Below, piece after piece: positions 14,478 through 26,109 of a stretch of DNA of 64,000 nt; the stretch's first letter is position 1; every line of letters begins with the position of its first letter. The notes under the pieces are model-generated. The model did not search any database. It saw nothing but the letters and a program-made list of their open reading frames with translations, and was not told the origin of the DNA. This stretch comes from Nageia nagi (lineage: Eukaryota; Pinophyta): the NCBI GenBank assembly GCA_050084985.1, contig JBITNC010000001.1, forward strand, positions 108,500,001 through 108,564,000, read 5' to 3'. The position numbers and the translations under genes are program-made.

Positions 14478-15389
14478 CTACATAGAGTTGTTCACGTTTG
14501 GAAGGCCATATGCAGACAGATCAGGCCACGCTCCCGGATTCCAATACCCTCCTTCATACAATCCCTGCGAACCTTCTTCATAACCGTTGTTTTTCTGGTG
14601 CTGCTGCATAAGGAGGCGGGAATGGGACTGCAAACTTGTATGATCAACTGCTATATTACTATTGCTATTATTAATGTAAGGATGGGAAACGTCTCCCTCA
14701 AATGGTGTATTAGTTGTCAGAGGTTTGGAATCAATAATTGAAGAGAGATCTGAAATATTCATCGCTCCCAATCTGTTTACTGGTGGCCTGCTGAAGCCAT
14801 GATCAGCCGAAGCAGCTCCCAAAAAAGTACTGTATTGCAAAGACTGCAGATTCGTTAAATTTGTTGGAATACAGGACTGAAATCCCTGACCAAACTCACC
14901 ACCTACATAGGCAGACTCCCCAAGCGATAATGACCTCCCATAGTTAATGCCCAGCTCTTCTGCGGCTGCTGCTTCGTTGTAATACACATAATTATTGGCC
15001 GCTGCTCCGAAGCTTGGATTGGGAGATAGATCATGTCCAGTTACAGGAACAGTGCTTCCGTCAGCTGTAGCAGACGAGGTTGAGCATGGCTGGTCCCCGT
15101 TTCTTTTGTTGTTATTGTTATTGGTGCGTTTGTTATTCTTTCTGCAGCCTCCACCAACAGGAACGCTCCTCAGAGAACCTCCTTTGGTCCAGTAGCGTCT
15201 GCATGTTTTGCAGAAATGGCGAGGCTGCGTCAAGCTGTAGTTGTTGTAGTAGCAGAACTTGGTGTTTGTGGAATCGCAACGTGGGCATTTCAGATCCTGC
15301 TCTGTCTGTGGCTTCACCCGCCTATCCATCAATGGCCTAGAACATGGTGACATCATGTTTTCTCCACTCTCCATTCCCCTATCCTCCAT
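14478..15389 (-). CDS. Dof zinc-finger transcription factor
   Basis: Plant-specific DNA-binding regulator, 303 residues, nuclear. The Dof domain covers residues about 33-88. It has the single CX2CX21CX2C zinc finger with Cys35, Cys38, Cys60 and Cys63, and the signature stretches [19 protein letters not shown] and [14 protein letters not shown]. Dof proteins of this family bind AAAG cores; that is family knowledge, not seen here. After the domain comes an Asn/Lys/Arg run that could serve in nuclear import, then a long low-complexity region rich in Asn, Ser and Gly. The C-terminus holds a Trp/Pro patch ([15 protein letters not shown]) that resembles the short activation motifs of Dof tails. The frame is intact from ATG to TAG. 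The N-terminus before the domain is short. Many relatives have a first exon ahead of the Dof exon, and a good splice acceptor lies just upstream, so the true start could be elsewhere or the intron could be in the 5' UTR. Domain wording fits the Dof group with [16 protein letters not shown] and [10 protein letters not shown], but I do not assign an ortholog. Confidence 0.95.
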   Translation of the reverse strand: MEDRGMESGENMMSPCSRPLMDRRVKPQTEQDLKCPRCDSTNTKFCYYNNYSLTQPRHFCKTCRRYWTKGGSLRSVPVGGGCRKNNKRTNNNNNKRNGDQPCSTSSATADGSTVPVTGHDLSPNPSFGAAANNYVYYNEAAAAEELGINYGRSLSLGESAYVGGEFGQGFQSCIPTNLTNLQSLQYSTFLGAASADHGFSRPPVNRLGAMNISDLSSIIDSKPLTTNTPFEGDVSHPYINNSNSNIAVDHTSLQSHSRLLMQQHQKNNGYEEGSQGLYEGGYWNPGAWPDLSAYGLPNVNNSM

Positions 15390-15396
15390 CTCGCTC

Positions 15397-15421
15397 TGTT
15401 AAAAACAAAACAAAACCAGAT
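15397..15421 (-). promoter_or_regulatory. Probable 3' splice site before the Dof ATG
   Basis: On the minus strand the sequence just upstream of the start codon is TGGTTTTGTTTTGTTTTTAA then CAG, a T-rich tract ending in CAG, with the ATG seven bases after the AG. This is a strong acceptor context. Candidate donors upstream on the minus strand include ATGG/GTAAGG near 16250-16258 and CAG/GTATTG near 16290. With the second donor, an upstream ATG near 16315 would run into an early stop after splicing, so a 5' UTR intron is more likely than a coding first exon there. Confidence 0.5.
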
Positions 15422-15643
15422 ATTAGATATAAGTTAGAGCAATTGACATAAATCCCTCCCCGTTAGTCCACAAATCTAGATGCTTTATTCTTCCAACTCC
15501 GCTAAGTAGAAACAATAGCCTGAAGCTAGTCGATAACCCATAACAAGGATTTCTACAGTATTTCTTTTGTAATTGTGGATTTTCAAGAACCTGAAAAACT
15601 CTAAACACGAGATGATTTTAAGCTTGAAGAACTACATACATGC

Positions 15644-16007
15644 TTAGGGTTTACACCTTCACTCTATAGCTTCCAAATGACCAGTATGTGCATTACCCAG
15701 TATGCTTTGGGTTTGCTGAGGAAAACTAGAGCCATGAACATTACAATTAAGTGTGTAGAGTTGAAGACCAAAGTGGTGAGTTCATGTTAGGGTTAGGGTT
15801 ACAAATAACAACATGCAGATATGTAACCTAATTTGGATAATAACGTCATCGTCATTTTATCAGAACTTCCTCGCACAGACACACAACGTTTTTCATCATG
15901 TTCGAAATCTTGCACATTTCAATTATTTCTTCATCATTAGCTTAAAACTTGTACAAAAACCAATGGAACCAATCACGCAAGAAGAAAAGAAAATAGGCAA
16001 ACCCTAA
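15644..16007 (-). promoter_or_regulatory. Telo-box cluster upstream of the Dof exon
   Basis: Three sites in 364 bp: AAACCCTAA (minus strand) at 15644-15652, a double AACCCTAACCCTAA (minus) at 15787-15801, and AAACCCTAA (plus) at 15999-16007. Telo-boxes are known plant promoter and 5'-leader elements bound by telomere-repeat-binding factors. Here they would sit in the 5' UTR, its intron or the proximal promoter of the Dof gene. Confidence 0.55.
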
Positions 16008-16495
16008 TTTTGGGCTCTAGATTTTAATATTGACGTTGATTTTTTTCACAATCTGTGCATCTCCATCTTTAACGAGTGAAAGCAAAACCAAGAACCAAGA
16101 GGAGAAGCAGCTCATACAAGACATTCTTAACATAATATATGCTATAAACATTTTGACCATGAAGTTGGTGATTACATATCAAACTGGAGAAGAACCAATG
16201 CAGAAGAATCTACGAAAAGCTAATAAGATGCCAGGTTATGAGGCCATTAGTCCTTACCCATGGGGCTAATTTTCTTCTGAAAATTTCAATACCTGATCTT
16301 GGAGCATACCCAAACATAAAATACGCTACTACAATACAGCTTCTGCAACCTCCAATAACAACTTCTTCTTCCTCCTATTCTGGGAATCAAGAAAACCAAA
16401 ATCACCTTCAGCTTATCTTATCCACCCGCCCACAATATCCCAGACCCAGCAGAATGCAAAAGATCCCATTAAAAAAGCAATCAAAAAACAAAACC

Positions 16496-16512
16496 AAAAA
16501 AAAAAAAAAAAA
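16496..16512. repeat. Poly-A run
   Basis: Seventeen consecutive A on the plus strand, which is poly-T on the Dof sense strand. It lies in the presumed 5' region of the gene. Confidence 0.85.
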
Positions 16513-16927
16513 TATTCTACCTACTGAAACACTTGGAAGACGCGGTACTTGTTGGCCAAGCTAGAGCCCAACACACATGACAGAGGTGGGACAGTCTTAC
16601 TCTCAGAAAAATTCAGAACTATCAAATCCATGGTAGCCAAGTTCTGATTAAAGCAAGCAGGGAATAAAAACGGGGTGTGATCATATCATATCATATGCCT
16701 CCAATCCAATCAAACCCAATCCAATGGACCCCAACGCACGCACAAACACACCATCCACAACCCCCCTACCGCTTCCCACATTACTCAGCATGCAAATCCA
16801 ACTCAATCAACGGTCTAAATCCATTCCAATCCACTCTCTCGAATTCTGCATGCTAGCAAAGACTAGAGACTAGAGTCTTTTTTTTAGGGTTCCTTTTATG
16901 GTCAAGGCTGAATACTTCGACAGGGCC

Positions 16928-16946
16928 CACGCGTGTCCACGTGGAC
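16928..16946. promoter_or_regulatory. Overlapping CACGCGTG and G-box palindromes
   Basis: CACGCGTG at 16928-16935 is followed, sharing its last base, by GTCCACGTGGAC at 16935-16946, a perfect 12-bp palindrome with a CACGTG G-box core. G-boxes bind plant bHLH and bZIP factors. The block lies about 1.5 kb upstream of the Dof ATG in a locally GC-rich patch. A TATA-like ATATAAAATA on the minus strand lies near 17044-17053. A role in Dof expression is inferred from position. Confidence 0.5.
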
Positions 16947-17654
16947 CTCGGTTGGGGCGCTGGACTACTGACAAGCGGTAGGTCCCACGAGCGGGCCTCT
17001 CGAAAATTCTTCCACCGAGACATGCGTTTTTTAAATACTATTTTATATTATGAAGGAATAATTGAAGGGTCGACAAGATCTCGTGGGATACGGGGCTGCA
17101 ACCCTCGCGTACACAGCGCTCGCAACGGACTAACTAGAAGAATATGACTTCGCACTGTGCGGAATATTTATCAAACATCGCTTTTCCTAACCTCTACAGT
17201 GCCCGCCTGTACCTGGGCTTGCGAGCGGAATGATTAATATCATTGGGCACATTCAGGAATCGTTAAAGACGGCCTAGGAATGGGCGCTGGATTTGAAACG
17301 CAGAGAACGAGGAAATCAAAGCGATGATACTGTTTTTGTATAGTAGATAGGTAGTTGGGTATTGCAGAGAAAGAAGGATAGGAGAGTTTTGCAGTCTTTC
17401 AGAGGGGCTAAGGCTTAGGTATGTGTAGGGTCTGGGCGCTGGGACTTGGGCCAGTTGGGGGGTATTCATGGGACTCTGGGCCTAAGTCTGTAAGGGGATG
17501 CTTCATGATTGCTGTTGCAGGTTGCGTGCATGCACGTGCTCAAGCACTATGTGACAGATCAATCTTTGCCATGAAACTTCACAGACCAATTGGAAACTTA
17601 TCAACAGGGAAAGCAAGGAGCTTTCTTTATTATTAGTATATTATAATCGTAAGA

Positions 17655-18545
17655 GGGGAAGCTTTATAGAGGCTTACAAGTGGCCGGCCTGGCATAAGAG
17701 TGGAAGAGAGAAAGACGTTGCTTGAGTGATTTGAAAATTGGTTAAAAAGTGATCATGAAAATTAGATTAGGAGGTGGGTTATTAAAGTGGGTAATTTTCG
17801 TAGTGGATATTTATGGTTAACATATAATGTCTTGTCTTGTCGTGGTTTAATGGTTTCACTTTATGTGTACAAGTTTGAAGAGATGGATTTTAAGAGATGA
17901 AAAAATGTGAGAGCTAAAAAAATGGATTGATAAGAAAATTTTATTTGTTGAAGATTTATAGAGGCTTTACAAGTAGCCTGCTTTGCATAAGAGTGGAAGA
18001 AAGAAAGAAAGACGTTGGTTGAGTGATTGAAAATTGATTAATCATGAAAATTAGATTATGAAGTGGATTATTAAAGTGGGTAACTTTAGTAGTGGACATT
18101 TATGGTTAACATATAATGTTTTATCATGGTTTTATGGTTTCACTTTATGTGTACAAGTTTGACCAGATGGATTTTAAGAGATGAAAAAAACATAAGAGTT
18201 AAAAAAGTGGATTGATAAGAAAAATTTATTTCGGTGACTTTGATTAAGCGATTGAGATTGTTTACAATAATGATGAAAATTAGATTATAAGTTTGTTCAT
18301 CAATCACCATCCTATCATGGTTTAATGGTTCTACTTTATTTTAAAAATGGTTTGTTGATTTTTTTTTTTTATTTCATTCATCTTGGTTGAGTGATTGAAA
18401 TTAGTTACAATGATAATGAAAAGTAGTTTATTAGTTTTTGTTCATGAAGATATATTTTTAAAAAAGTAATTTTCGTAATGAAGATTTAAGGTTAAAATCT
18501 AATGTCTTATCATGTTTTAATGGTTCCACTTTACTTTGCAAACTC
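17655..18545. repeat. Tandem duplication, about 285-bp unit, 3-4 copies
   Basis: Copy 1 (about 17655-17945) and copy 2 (about 17946-18230) share TTTATAGAGGCTT.ACAAGT, CATAAGAGTGGAAGA, GAAAGACGTTG, ATTAAAGTGGGTAA, ATTTATGGTTAACATATAAT and CACTTTATGTGTACAAGTTT in order. Copies 3 and 4 (about 18231-18545) keep only parts, such as GTGATTGAAATTAGTTACAA and TTAATGGTTCCACTTTA. Similarity decays left to right. No coding capacity. Confidence 0.8.
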
Positions 18546-19017
18546 TAATAAACAAAATTTAAGAGATAAAATATTTTATTGAAAAAAATAAAGTTTAATA
18601 TAATATTATATATATAATTTTTAAAACTATAGATAATATATTTTATTTTTATTAAAAAATTAATATCTTATAATTTGATACATCATATAGAATTTAATAT
18701 GAATTACTTGGTATCATTAACTTATAAAATAATGATTGCATGTTATGGATAACAATTCTTTATTAGTGTAATTAATATTAATTTATTTAATAATGTATGA
18801 ATAAAATTCTAGAAAATCAAATTATATTAATTGAATTTTATATAAAAAGAATACATTATTCATTGAAAAAAGGATAGCTTTTTAGCATAAGATATATATC
18901 ATAAATGTGATACTGATCATAGAAAAACATTCTTCAAGATATAACAAAATATTTTTAACTTATTTTGACCATATATGTCTTCAATGTCAATTCAATCAAT
19001 AGTTTATTGACTAGTTC
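18546..19017. other. Very AT-rich spacer
   Basis: Nothing recognisable; runs of A and T and short dyads only. Confidence 0.6.
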
Positions 19018-19372
19018 ATCATAACCTATCATACACCATCTCATTTGCAATTATATTGCAAGTTCATGATTATTGTGCCTAACTTATGGATTGAAATGTT
19101 TTCACTATGCATTTTTTAATCAACATAGATTTCATGATTAATATTCCACCGACTTTCAACTATCATCTTAGGAAGGACTTGAATGCTTAATTACATCATA
19201 ACCTATCATGTACCATCCTATTCGCACTTGTGTTTCATGTTCATGATTATTATGCCTAATTTTTAGATTGAATTTTTTTACCATGTATTTTTTAGTTAAC
19301 ATAGGTTTCTTTGTTAACAACCCACTAACTTTCATCTATCAACTTAGAAAAGATTTTAAAGACTTAATTTCC
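19018..19372. repeat. Tandem duplication, about 177-bp unit, two copies
   Basis: Copies at about 19018-19195 and 19196-19372 share CATCATAACCTATCAT, ACCATC, TTCATGATTATT, GCCTAA, GATTGAA and CTTTCA.CTATCA in the same order and spacing, with frequent substitutions. Confidence 0.75.
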
Positions 19373-20215
19373 TTAGTATATGTTCCAAATGAGTCCAAAT
19401 GGTTAATGATTATTTCATAAAAAGGATAAGTAAAGTTTTGGTAGTTAGAATATATTAATAAATTATGAATTACAAGTGTGAGAATTAATCTTGCAATTTT
19501 ATGAATTGGTATCAAAATTATAGAGAGATAGAATGGTGAAGTTCAAATACCATTATTATGATACATCTAATTTTATTATTTTTCTATTATAAATTATATA
19601 TATACCTAAATTTTATTTTTAATTTATTTAAAAAATTATATTTTAGGCATCTAAATAAGATAATTGATTTATATGATTTATTTTTATATTTGAGGAATTA
19701 TTATGGATTTTCTATCTCACTCATTTTGTTATTTTATAGTGGAAGGTCTAAGTAGTGTTAAAGGAGGTGTCTTATGTAAAGGAGGAACTCATCTATAAAA
19801 TAAGAAAGGGCTAAGTTGATAAACTAATTTGGACTTTCATAAAAATATGATACATACTTTGTGAATGGTGATTCTTATCAACAATAATGAAGTCTAGATT
19901 TTATGTGCAATTATTATTAGTGCCTTTGTACTTTTACTATATTGTAGTTATTTATAACATTATATCAAGTCTGTATTTAAAGTTGCATTTGGCAACTTGT
20001 TATGGTGCAATTGGAAACTGTTATAAAAGTTAGTAGTCTCTTTACAACTATATCCTCTATGAAGAATGTATATGATGCAATGTATTTTTATATGATCATT
20101 ACTCTTATTGTAAAAGTGAAAATCTTGTATTTTAATTCTTAGCTCCATTTGAGGGAGGATAATTCAAATTGGTAATATTACTTCCAATATACCCAAGTAT
20201 ACATTAAGGGGAGTG

Positions 20216-20520
20216 TTGGAATGTGTAATGTAGACATAGAGATATTTAGTTCTTTCATATTATTTAAATAACAAGAAAAGACTATATGATATAGATATCA
20301 AGTCAAAGGAAAGATTAAAAGTCACTTATCCATAAAGTGAAAAGACTATCCTATAAATAAAATGATGCATGGATTATTATCCATCAGCTCACCACAACCT
20401 CAAACTCTATATAAAATAGCCATGGGATGGAAATTGTATTGAAGAATTTAGTTGTAGAATTCAGCTATAGAGATAATAGAACAATGGCTATAGAATAGAA
20501 TAAGAATAGAATTAGTAAAG
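20216..20520 (+). repeat. Possible copia-type LTR fragment
   Basis: TGTTGGAATGTG at 20216 is preceded by a purine-rich TTAAGGGGAG, the arrangement of a polypurine tract and LTR start in Ty1/copia elements. A TATA-like CTATATAAAATAG follows at about 20407-20419. No second copy and no clear right end are visible, so the end coordinate is a guess. Confidence 0.35.
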
Positions 20521-20984
20521 AGATAAGTACTTAATACTCATGGAAAAATGCTAGTACAAAATTTTCATAGATATATGTTCTATCTTTGTGAGCATTATGC
20601 AAATTAAGAAGAGTTATGCAAGCATAGTAAGAAATTATTGTTAAACCATATTGAGCACATGGTGTTGATGTAAAGAGATATATTAATGCTATATTTTCAC
20701 TAGAGAGTAATGGATTCATGGAAGACTTATAATTGATGTACTCTTAAGTTGAGAGGAACCATTTCATATGCTAGGTTTAATCTTGTATGATTGATATCTC
20801 TATATTTAATACAATAGAATAGTTTTTCTAAGTAAAAAGAATTCTAAGTTTACTATGTACTATAGTAGTGATCTTATTTATATTATTTCAAAGGTACAAC
20901 ATTATATTAGTAATATGTTACTATATATATGCATAATAGAAGCACAACTTAAGAACAAAACATTTAAATTGATACTCACTTGAA

Positions 20985-22110
20985 AAGAGTAATCATGAAA
21001 ATATATATGTTCATGCTTTGAGCCTTGGTTGGTGGGTGGTAGTTTTAATACTCTACTAAATATAGAAGAAAAATTTGGAGGGGAGATAAATTTAACAAGA
21101 AGTATAATAGATTTAAGAGAGTTATTAAATGAAATAAACTCGATTGGTATTCCTTTGAAAGGGCACAAATATACATGGTCAAATAGGAGAAAATGAAAAA
21201 AAAAAATATTGGAGATTAGATATACTAATAGGGATAGTAGAATGGATATATGAGTTTCAAAATTTAGAGTAAATCTCACTCTTGAGAATAGAACTAGACC
21301 ATTTCCCCCTAAAACTAAGCATGAAGACTAGAGAAAAGAAATAAAACCCCTTCAAATTTAAATTTAAGTGGATGCTTCACCCTACTTTCTAAGATAACTT
21401 AAAGGATTGATGGAGACTTGAAACTCAAAATAATGCTATGTAGAAATTATCACCAAAAATAAGAGTAGTAAAGTTGGAGTTTAAAATGTGAAACAAAGAG
21501 ATTTTTATAAGTGTAAAGGAGAGGAAAAAGGAACTTGAAGTGGTTTTAGAAAGTATTGAATGTTTAATATTGGGCAAAGGTAAGATAAAGAAACTGGATA
21601 AAACAAAGGTGTTATCATAATATTACAATACACTTACTCAAGGAGAGATACATTGGTAACAAAAATATAGAATAACTTGGTTGAAAAAGGGGGAAAAGAA
21701 TATTACATTTTTAAAATGACAACATTTTAGTAAAGAAGAAAAAATAAGATAGTAGTGTTAGAGAAATAAGATGTAACTTTATTGTAGTAGGAGTAATAAA
21801 ATAATGACAAGGTGGCAAAATTCTTCCAAAAGTTTCTCCATTCATAAAATATGGAAATAAAATAACAACATACCAAAATATGAATCAAAATATGATAAAC
21901 AAAACAACCAAATAATTCTTGATGAATAAGGATAAGGCCTCAGGCCTAGATAAGTTTTTAGCTAGATTCTTCCAACATAATTGGGAGATTATTGGTAATG
22001 ACGTTATAGAGGTAATAGCATAATTTTTGAAGAAAGAAAAGTTATTAAAAGCATAGAATGTTATTGTATATACATTTTATATTTTGGAAGGTATAAGGAA
22101 AAGGTATAAT
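20985..22110 (+). pseudogene. Dead L1-type LINE (endonuclease and RT parts)
   Basis: Plus-strand reading with several stops. At 21026-21195 it gives GGSFNTLL, EEKFGG, then IGIPLKGHKYTWSNRR, the apurinic-type endonuclease of plant L1 LINEs. The GDFN motif there has Ser in place of the catalytic Asp. About 21360-21580 resembles the linker with W...NKEIFISVKERKKELE. About 21920-22080 gives NKDKASGLDKFLARFFQHNW, the start of the reverse transcriptase where families have a DKAPGPDGF-like motif. No later RT motifs can be followed. The antisense frame at 20902-21279 is only its shadow. Confidence 0.75.
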
Positions 22111-23780
22111 TTGATATGTATTACTTATTTATATTTGAAGAAATGTAATAAGATCATGCTTAGTAAATTTTAGTAAGATGATAATTTTGCCAAAGTTTGA
22201 AGATATTAATGATTGTTTAACTTCATTAAAGTACGAAAATATTATGTTGTAATTAATGTTACTAGAATCTAGAGAGGTTGATAAGAGATAAATCCTATTA
22301 GAGTGTATAAATATTGTATAAAGTTTTGTTATTATCGTAATCTGGTCATATTACAATGAACTTAGTTTTACCAAAACTTGGGGAAATTGACCTTCCAAAT
22401 ATATTATCAAAGTATGAATATTTTGTAAGATATGATAACATGCTTCTAATCAGCCAAAATATGATGATGTTAAGTACATAATGATTTTTCTAGAATGTGA
22501 GAAAAATAAATCCTCTACACAAGTAATTGCACTAAGATCAGAATTGAAGATTCAAGAAGTGGCTAAATCAAAAGATGATTTGGAAACTTTAACTAGACCC
22601 ATTGATGTCAGGAATTTTTCAAAATGAGTTGGTAGATCAGTTGGCAAGATCTTAGTTGGATTTTATAATAATCATATTTAGATTTCTCTTAGTTATTGAT
22701 AGTTATTGCTAAATGTAAAGGATGATATCATAGGAAATAGTTGATTATTTATGTTAGTAGATATTTTGATGTTCAAAGGTTATATATTCCTCTTTTATCG
22801 ATGTATGAATGGTTAGATAATGTAGATAATTTTCCCTTGTGATTTAGCTTATGTTTTCTACCTATTACTTAATGAATTGAGCTTCTTGATCTCTCTATTA
22901 TGATTTATTTCATGTTGTTCTTAAATTATTATGTTATACATCTATATGCACTAAGTAGATGTTGAATTAAGTTTTTAATTGATTTGTATCTACAAAGTAT
23001 TCATTCAAGTTCTAGTATCTTAGAATATCATTTTTTATCTTGGTGACTACTAGTTTGGATGCTTCGACTAGCATTGGCATGCTTTAATGGACTCTTGGGC
23101 TAGCCATTAGTGTTTCTTTCTTCCCAACATCCTAACATTTTATCTTTTTCAATTCCCTACATCTTTTTATTTCTTTTTGCAACTTATCCTTAGATAAGAG
23201 TCTAATCAAATTGAAAAAGGTAGGAACGATTGATCAAGAGATCAATTTGCTCCTCGAGTGATTCTTTCAATAGGAGGATACTTTGTTAATGATACACAAA
23301 CATGTGAGAATTAAATAAATATTATAAATAGTATTTACCTCCTTTTTCTTACATGACTATTGGGATAGTTCTCACCAACATTTACAAGTTCATAATTCAA
23401 ATTATGATGGCAACTTTGCTCAAGTAAGTATTCATCTTATGAAAATTCCAAAAATTAGATTTATTGTTCTTCTCTTTTTAGTCTTACAATCCTTCATGAT
23501 TACAAGATTAAATGATAAAAAGGTGAAATAATTTCAAAATGTTGAAGTAGTAGATCCATATGTAAGGTCATCTTATAAAAGATCCAAATCCTTTTCATAT
23601 TTGAGCCCCACTACTTCTACACCCAATACCACATTGTTAAGATTAGTTTTTATTAAAATACATGATCAACTTATTAATCAACCTTAGAATCCCAATATCT
23701 AAGGAGTTCTTATAATACCCATAATTCAAATGGTGCAACTACCACCTCTTAAGATTTACATGAATTGGAATGATGTTGGG
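22111..23780. other. Spacer with possible G1 5' LTR
   Basis: The stretch at 22606-23030 begins TGTCAGG and ends ATATCA, and is followed by TTTTTTATCTTGGTGACTAC, which could be a primer site before the G1 gag. A partner copy is not in the window, so this is tentative. 22330-22600 gives short helical charged frames I cannot place. Confidence 0.3.
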
Positions 23781-23889
23781 CCACTTTTTATAATGCAACA
23801 TCATGATATACCCACATAAACATTATGGTATTTATAATATTATGATGGAATTGGAAAAATCACATGTGAATATTATGTATATATTACCA

Positions 23890-24400
23890 CTATGCAAAAA
23901 ACTCATAGTATTAAACATGAAGATATCATTTTGAAATTGCTAGTAATGTCTTTCACTAGAATAATATTAGACTAGTTTAGAGCTTTACTAGCAAACTCTA
24001 TCTCTACATGGGCTCAATTAGCAAAATCATTCATTATAGAGTTTAATGAGATTGAAGATCCTTTCAACCTTTTATCATAATTTACTTCTACCAAGAGATA
24101 AGAGCAAGAGAACAAATCAAATTTTATTATTCTATTTGGTAATTCTTAGATAAAAGTTCTCATAAATGTGAGATGTCCTAACTCTCATGATGTCGTGTAC
24201 TATCTTAGAGCCTTTTCTCTTGATATTTCTTTACAAATTTAGATGATCAAAGTAAATCATTTCCTTGATATATATAAAAGTGTACTCTAATTTGAGTCTG
24301 CTCTTATTTTTGTTGTAAAACTTCTTGCTAGGATTGTCTACCCTTTCACACCTCATATACAACCAAATTTAATTTAGATACAATATCCCACCAATATGTT
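23890..24400 (+). pseudogene. G1 gag
   Basis: Gag core of G1. The frame around 23905-24240 gives SIKHEDIILKLL, then ANSISTWAQLAKSFIIEFNE, EDPFNLLS, FTSTKR, and VVYYLRAFSLDISLQI, with stops between. These stretches line up with the gag of the element at 51373-60018 (SNGSISTWAQLAEPFILEFN and YYLRAFPPDLSLQI). Gag proteins form the cytoplasmic particle that packages retroelement RNA. A C-terminal zinc knuckle was not found. Confidence 0.8.
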
Positions 24401-25549
24401 TCTCTAATTAAATCAAATTATTGGAATTCCTTAACTATAATTTTGTATGCCAAATGTAGAATCTACATCCCTTATCTCATAATCTCAACTTACCTTGCTT
24501 TACACTCCTATTCAATTAGCATTATCAACACCTTCATTGAGTAATAATATGTAGCAAGAAAGTAATATACAACCTAAAATGAGTTGAAGGCTTTCGTTCA
24601 AACTCTGATGATCCAAAGAGTGGCTGAATAAAGGTCATATCCTTGTTATAATAACAATAATCATATATATAATGGATCTTTTCAAAGAAACGATGGCACA
24701 TAATAAAGATGATCTCCATACCCATCAAGAGATCAGATGCTTGCACAACAGATCCTAAGGAGACATGAAAGAGTTCATATATCTTTGAATGCTATTGCAA
24801 GTTACCAAGATCCCTATTGGTGTAAAGCATTTAATGATCCTCATATTCAAGCTCAATATCCTATTTATCAACATCAATCCTAATTAGTGGTAAACGAAAA
24901 AGTAGTTACAAACTATTATGTAGAGATTGATCCATTGGAGTTAAATTTTATCATTTTTACAATAGAAGATATGGCTAATCTCATTATGGAAATGAGGACT
25001 ACTAAGAGACCCTTTTATCCTTAGAAAAGGATGGAACCTTTACCATCAAATTAGTTTCAACCAAAAGTCATGGAAAATAGTCAACATTCCTTGAAAAGAT
25101 TGATGAGTGATGCTACTACCACTAATCAAGCTAATGCTATTAAATAATCTCATAAAACATTAGTCACTCAAGTTTTTAATCAGCTAGAAGATCTCAAAAG
25201 AGAAAAGGTAGTAGGAAAATTAAGATTTCCATCATTAACTAGAGCCATGAGAGTAGAGGTTACTCAATAATTCAAAAGAAGATATTTGGATAAAGAGAGA
25301 TCTCCTTTCAAGAAATTACCATACAATATTATGAACAAATTGAAAAGGATTCCTTGATAAGTATCATTTTTTGATTCCCTATATATCCTTGGATAAGCCA
25401 ACTTGCTTAGAGAAGCATTATTAATCCATAAGTAAGGGTATGACATGTAGAATTGTAACTTAGATGTGGCTGCAAAATTGCTAGGTATGGAAAAAATAAA
25501 CCCCTCCTTTTTTATATTTCCTTAGAGTTGAAAGGTCATATAGTACATA

Positions 25550-25905
25550 ATTATTTTCAATATTGATTCAAGAGTCATTGTGATTGTTATGCGTAAGAAA
25601 GTATTTGATATCATAGGCCTAGTCTATACCATATGTGCTACCATAGTCCTTTAGTTAGATGAAATAAATGTTAAAACTCTAAGGGTAGTAAAAGATATCC
25701 ATATGAAGTTGCATAAATATCTTGGCATATTAGTAATTCAAGATATTATAGTAGTTAATATCCCTCCCATATTTATCCTATATCTTTCTAGAGAATTTAT
25801 ATTTAAATTGGGTGGATATCTAGCTATTTATTATTCTCATATGATAATAACTTTTAAGAATAAGAACTTCAAGATCCTGAATGAAGTTGCTTCTAGTTTT
25901 CATAT
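25550..25905 (+). pseudogene. G1 retropepsin
   Basis: Aspartic protease that would cleave the gag-pol polyprotein. The active-site triad reads DSR at 25565-25573 instead of D-S/T-G, so Gly is lost. Downstream, the open frame at 25703 gives VIQDIIVVNIPP, LYLSREF and FKLGGYLA, the conserved end of this gypsy protease type. The long frame 25703-26269 joins the protease tail to the next domain. Confidence 0.78.
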
Positions 25906-26109
25906 AGAGAAAATAGCCCAAGTTAATGTACTATATGAAGATGTTGGAATGGTTAATTTTATTCAAGAAGAATTAGAAATAGTTGATCAAGTTTCAAATG
26001 ATATATTATACCAAGTTGAAGATATTAGTAACAATAATTACTACATTTATAAGTACAACTCAAAGATGTTGGTGCTATCAAAAAATGATCTAAGAGAGAT
26101 CAAATTATG

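Noticed and set aside
14995-15340. Plus-strand frames of 66 and 86 codons over the Dof gene
   Set aside because: Antisense of the Dof domain and its Asn-rich tail, rich in Cys, Leu and Ser; no domain of their own.
15787-15801. Interstitial telomere tract
   Set aside because: Only two and a half repeats; better explained as a telo-box promoter element than as a telomere relic.
17263-17469. 68-codon minus-strand frame as a Dof first exon
   Set aside because: It starts MNTPQLAQ, lacks any Dof N-terminal motif, and no matching donor joins it in frame to the Dof exon.
20902-21279. 125-codon minus-strand frame, hydrophobic
   Set aside because: Antisense of the LINE endonuclease segment, which reads clearly on the plus strand.
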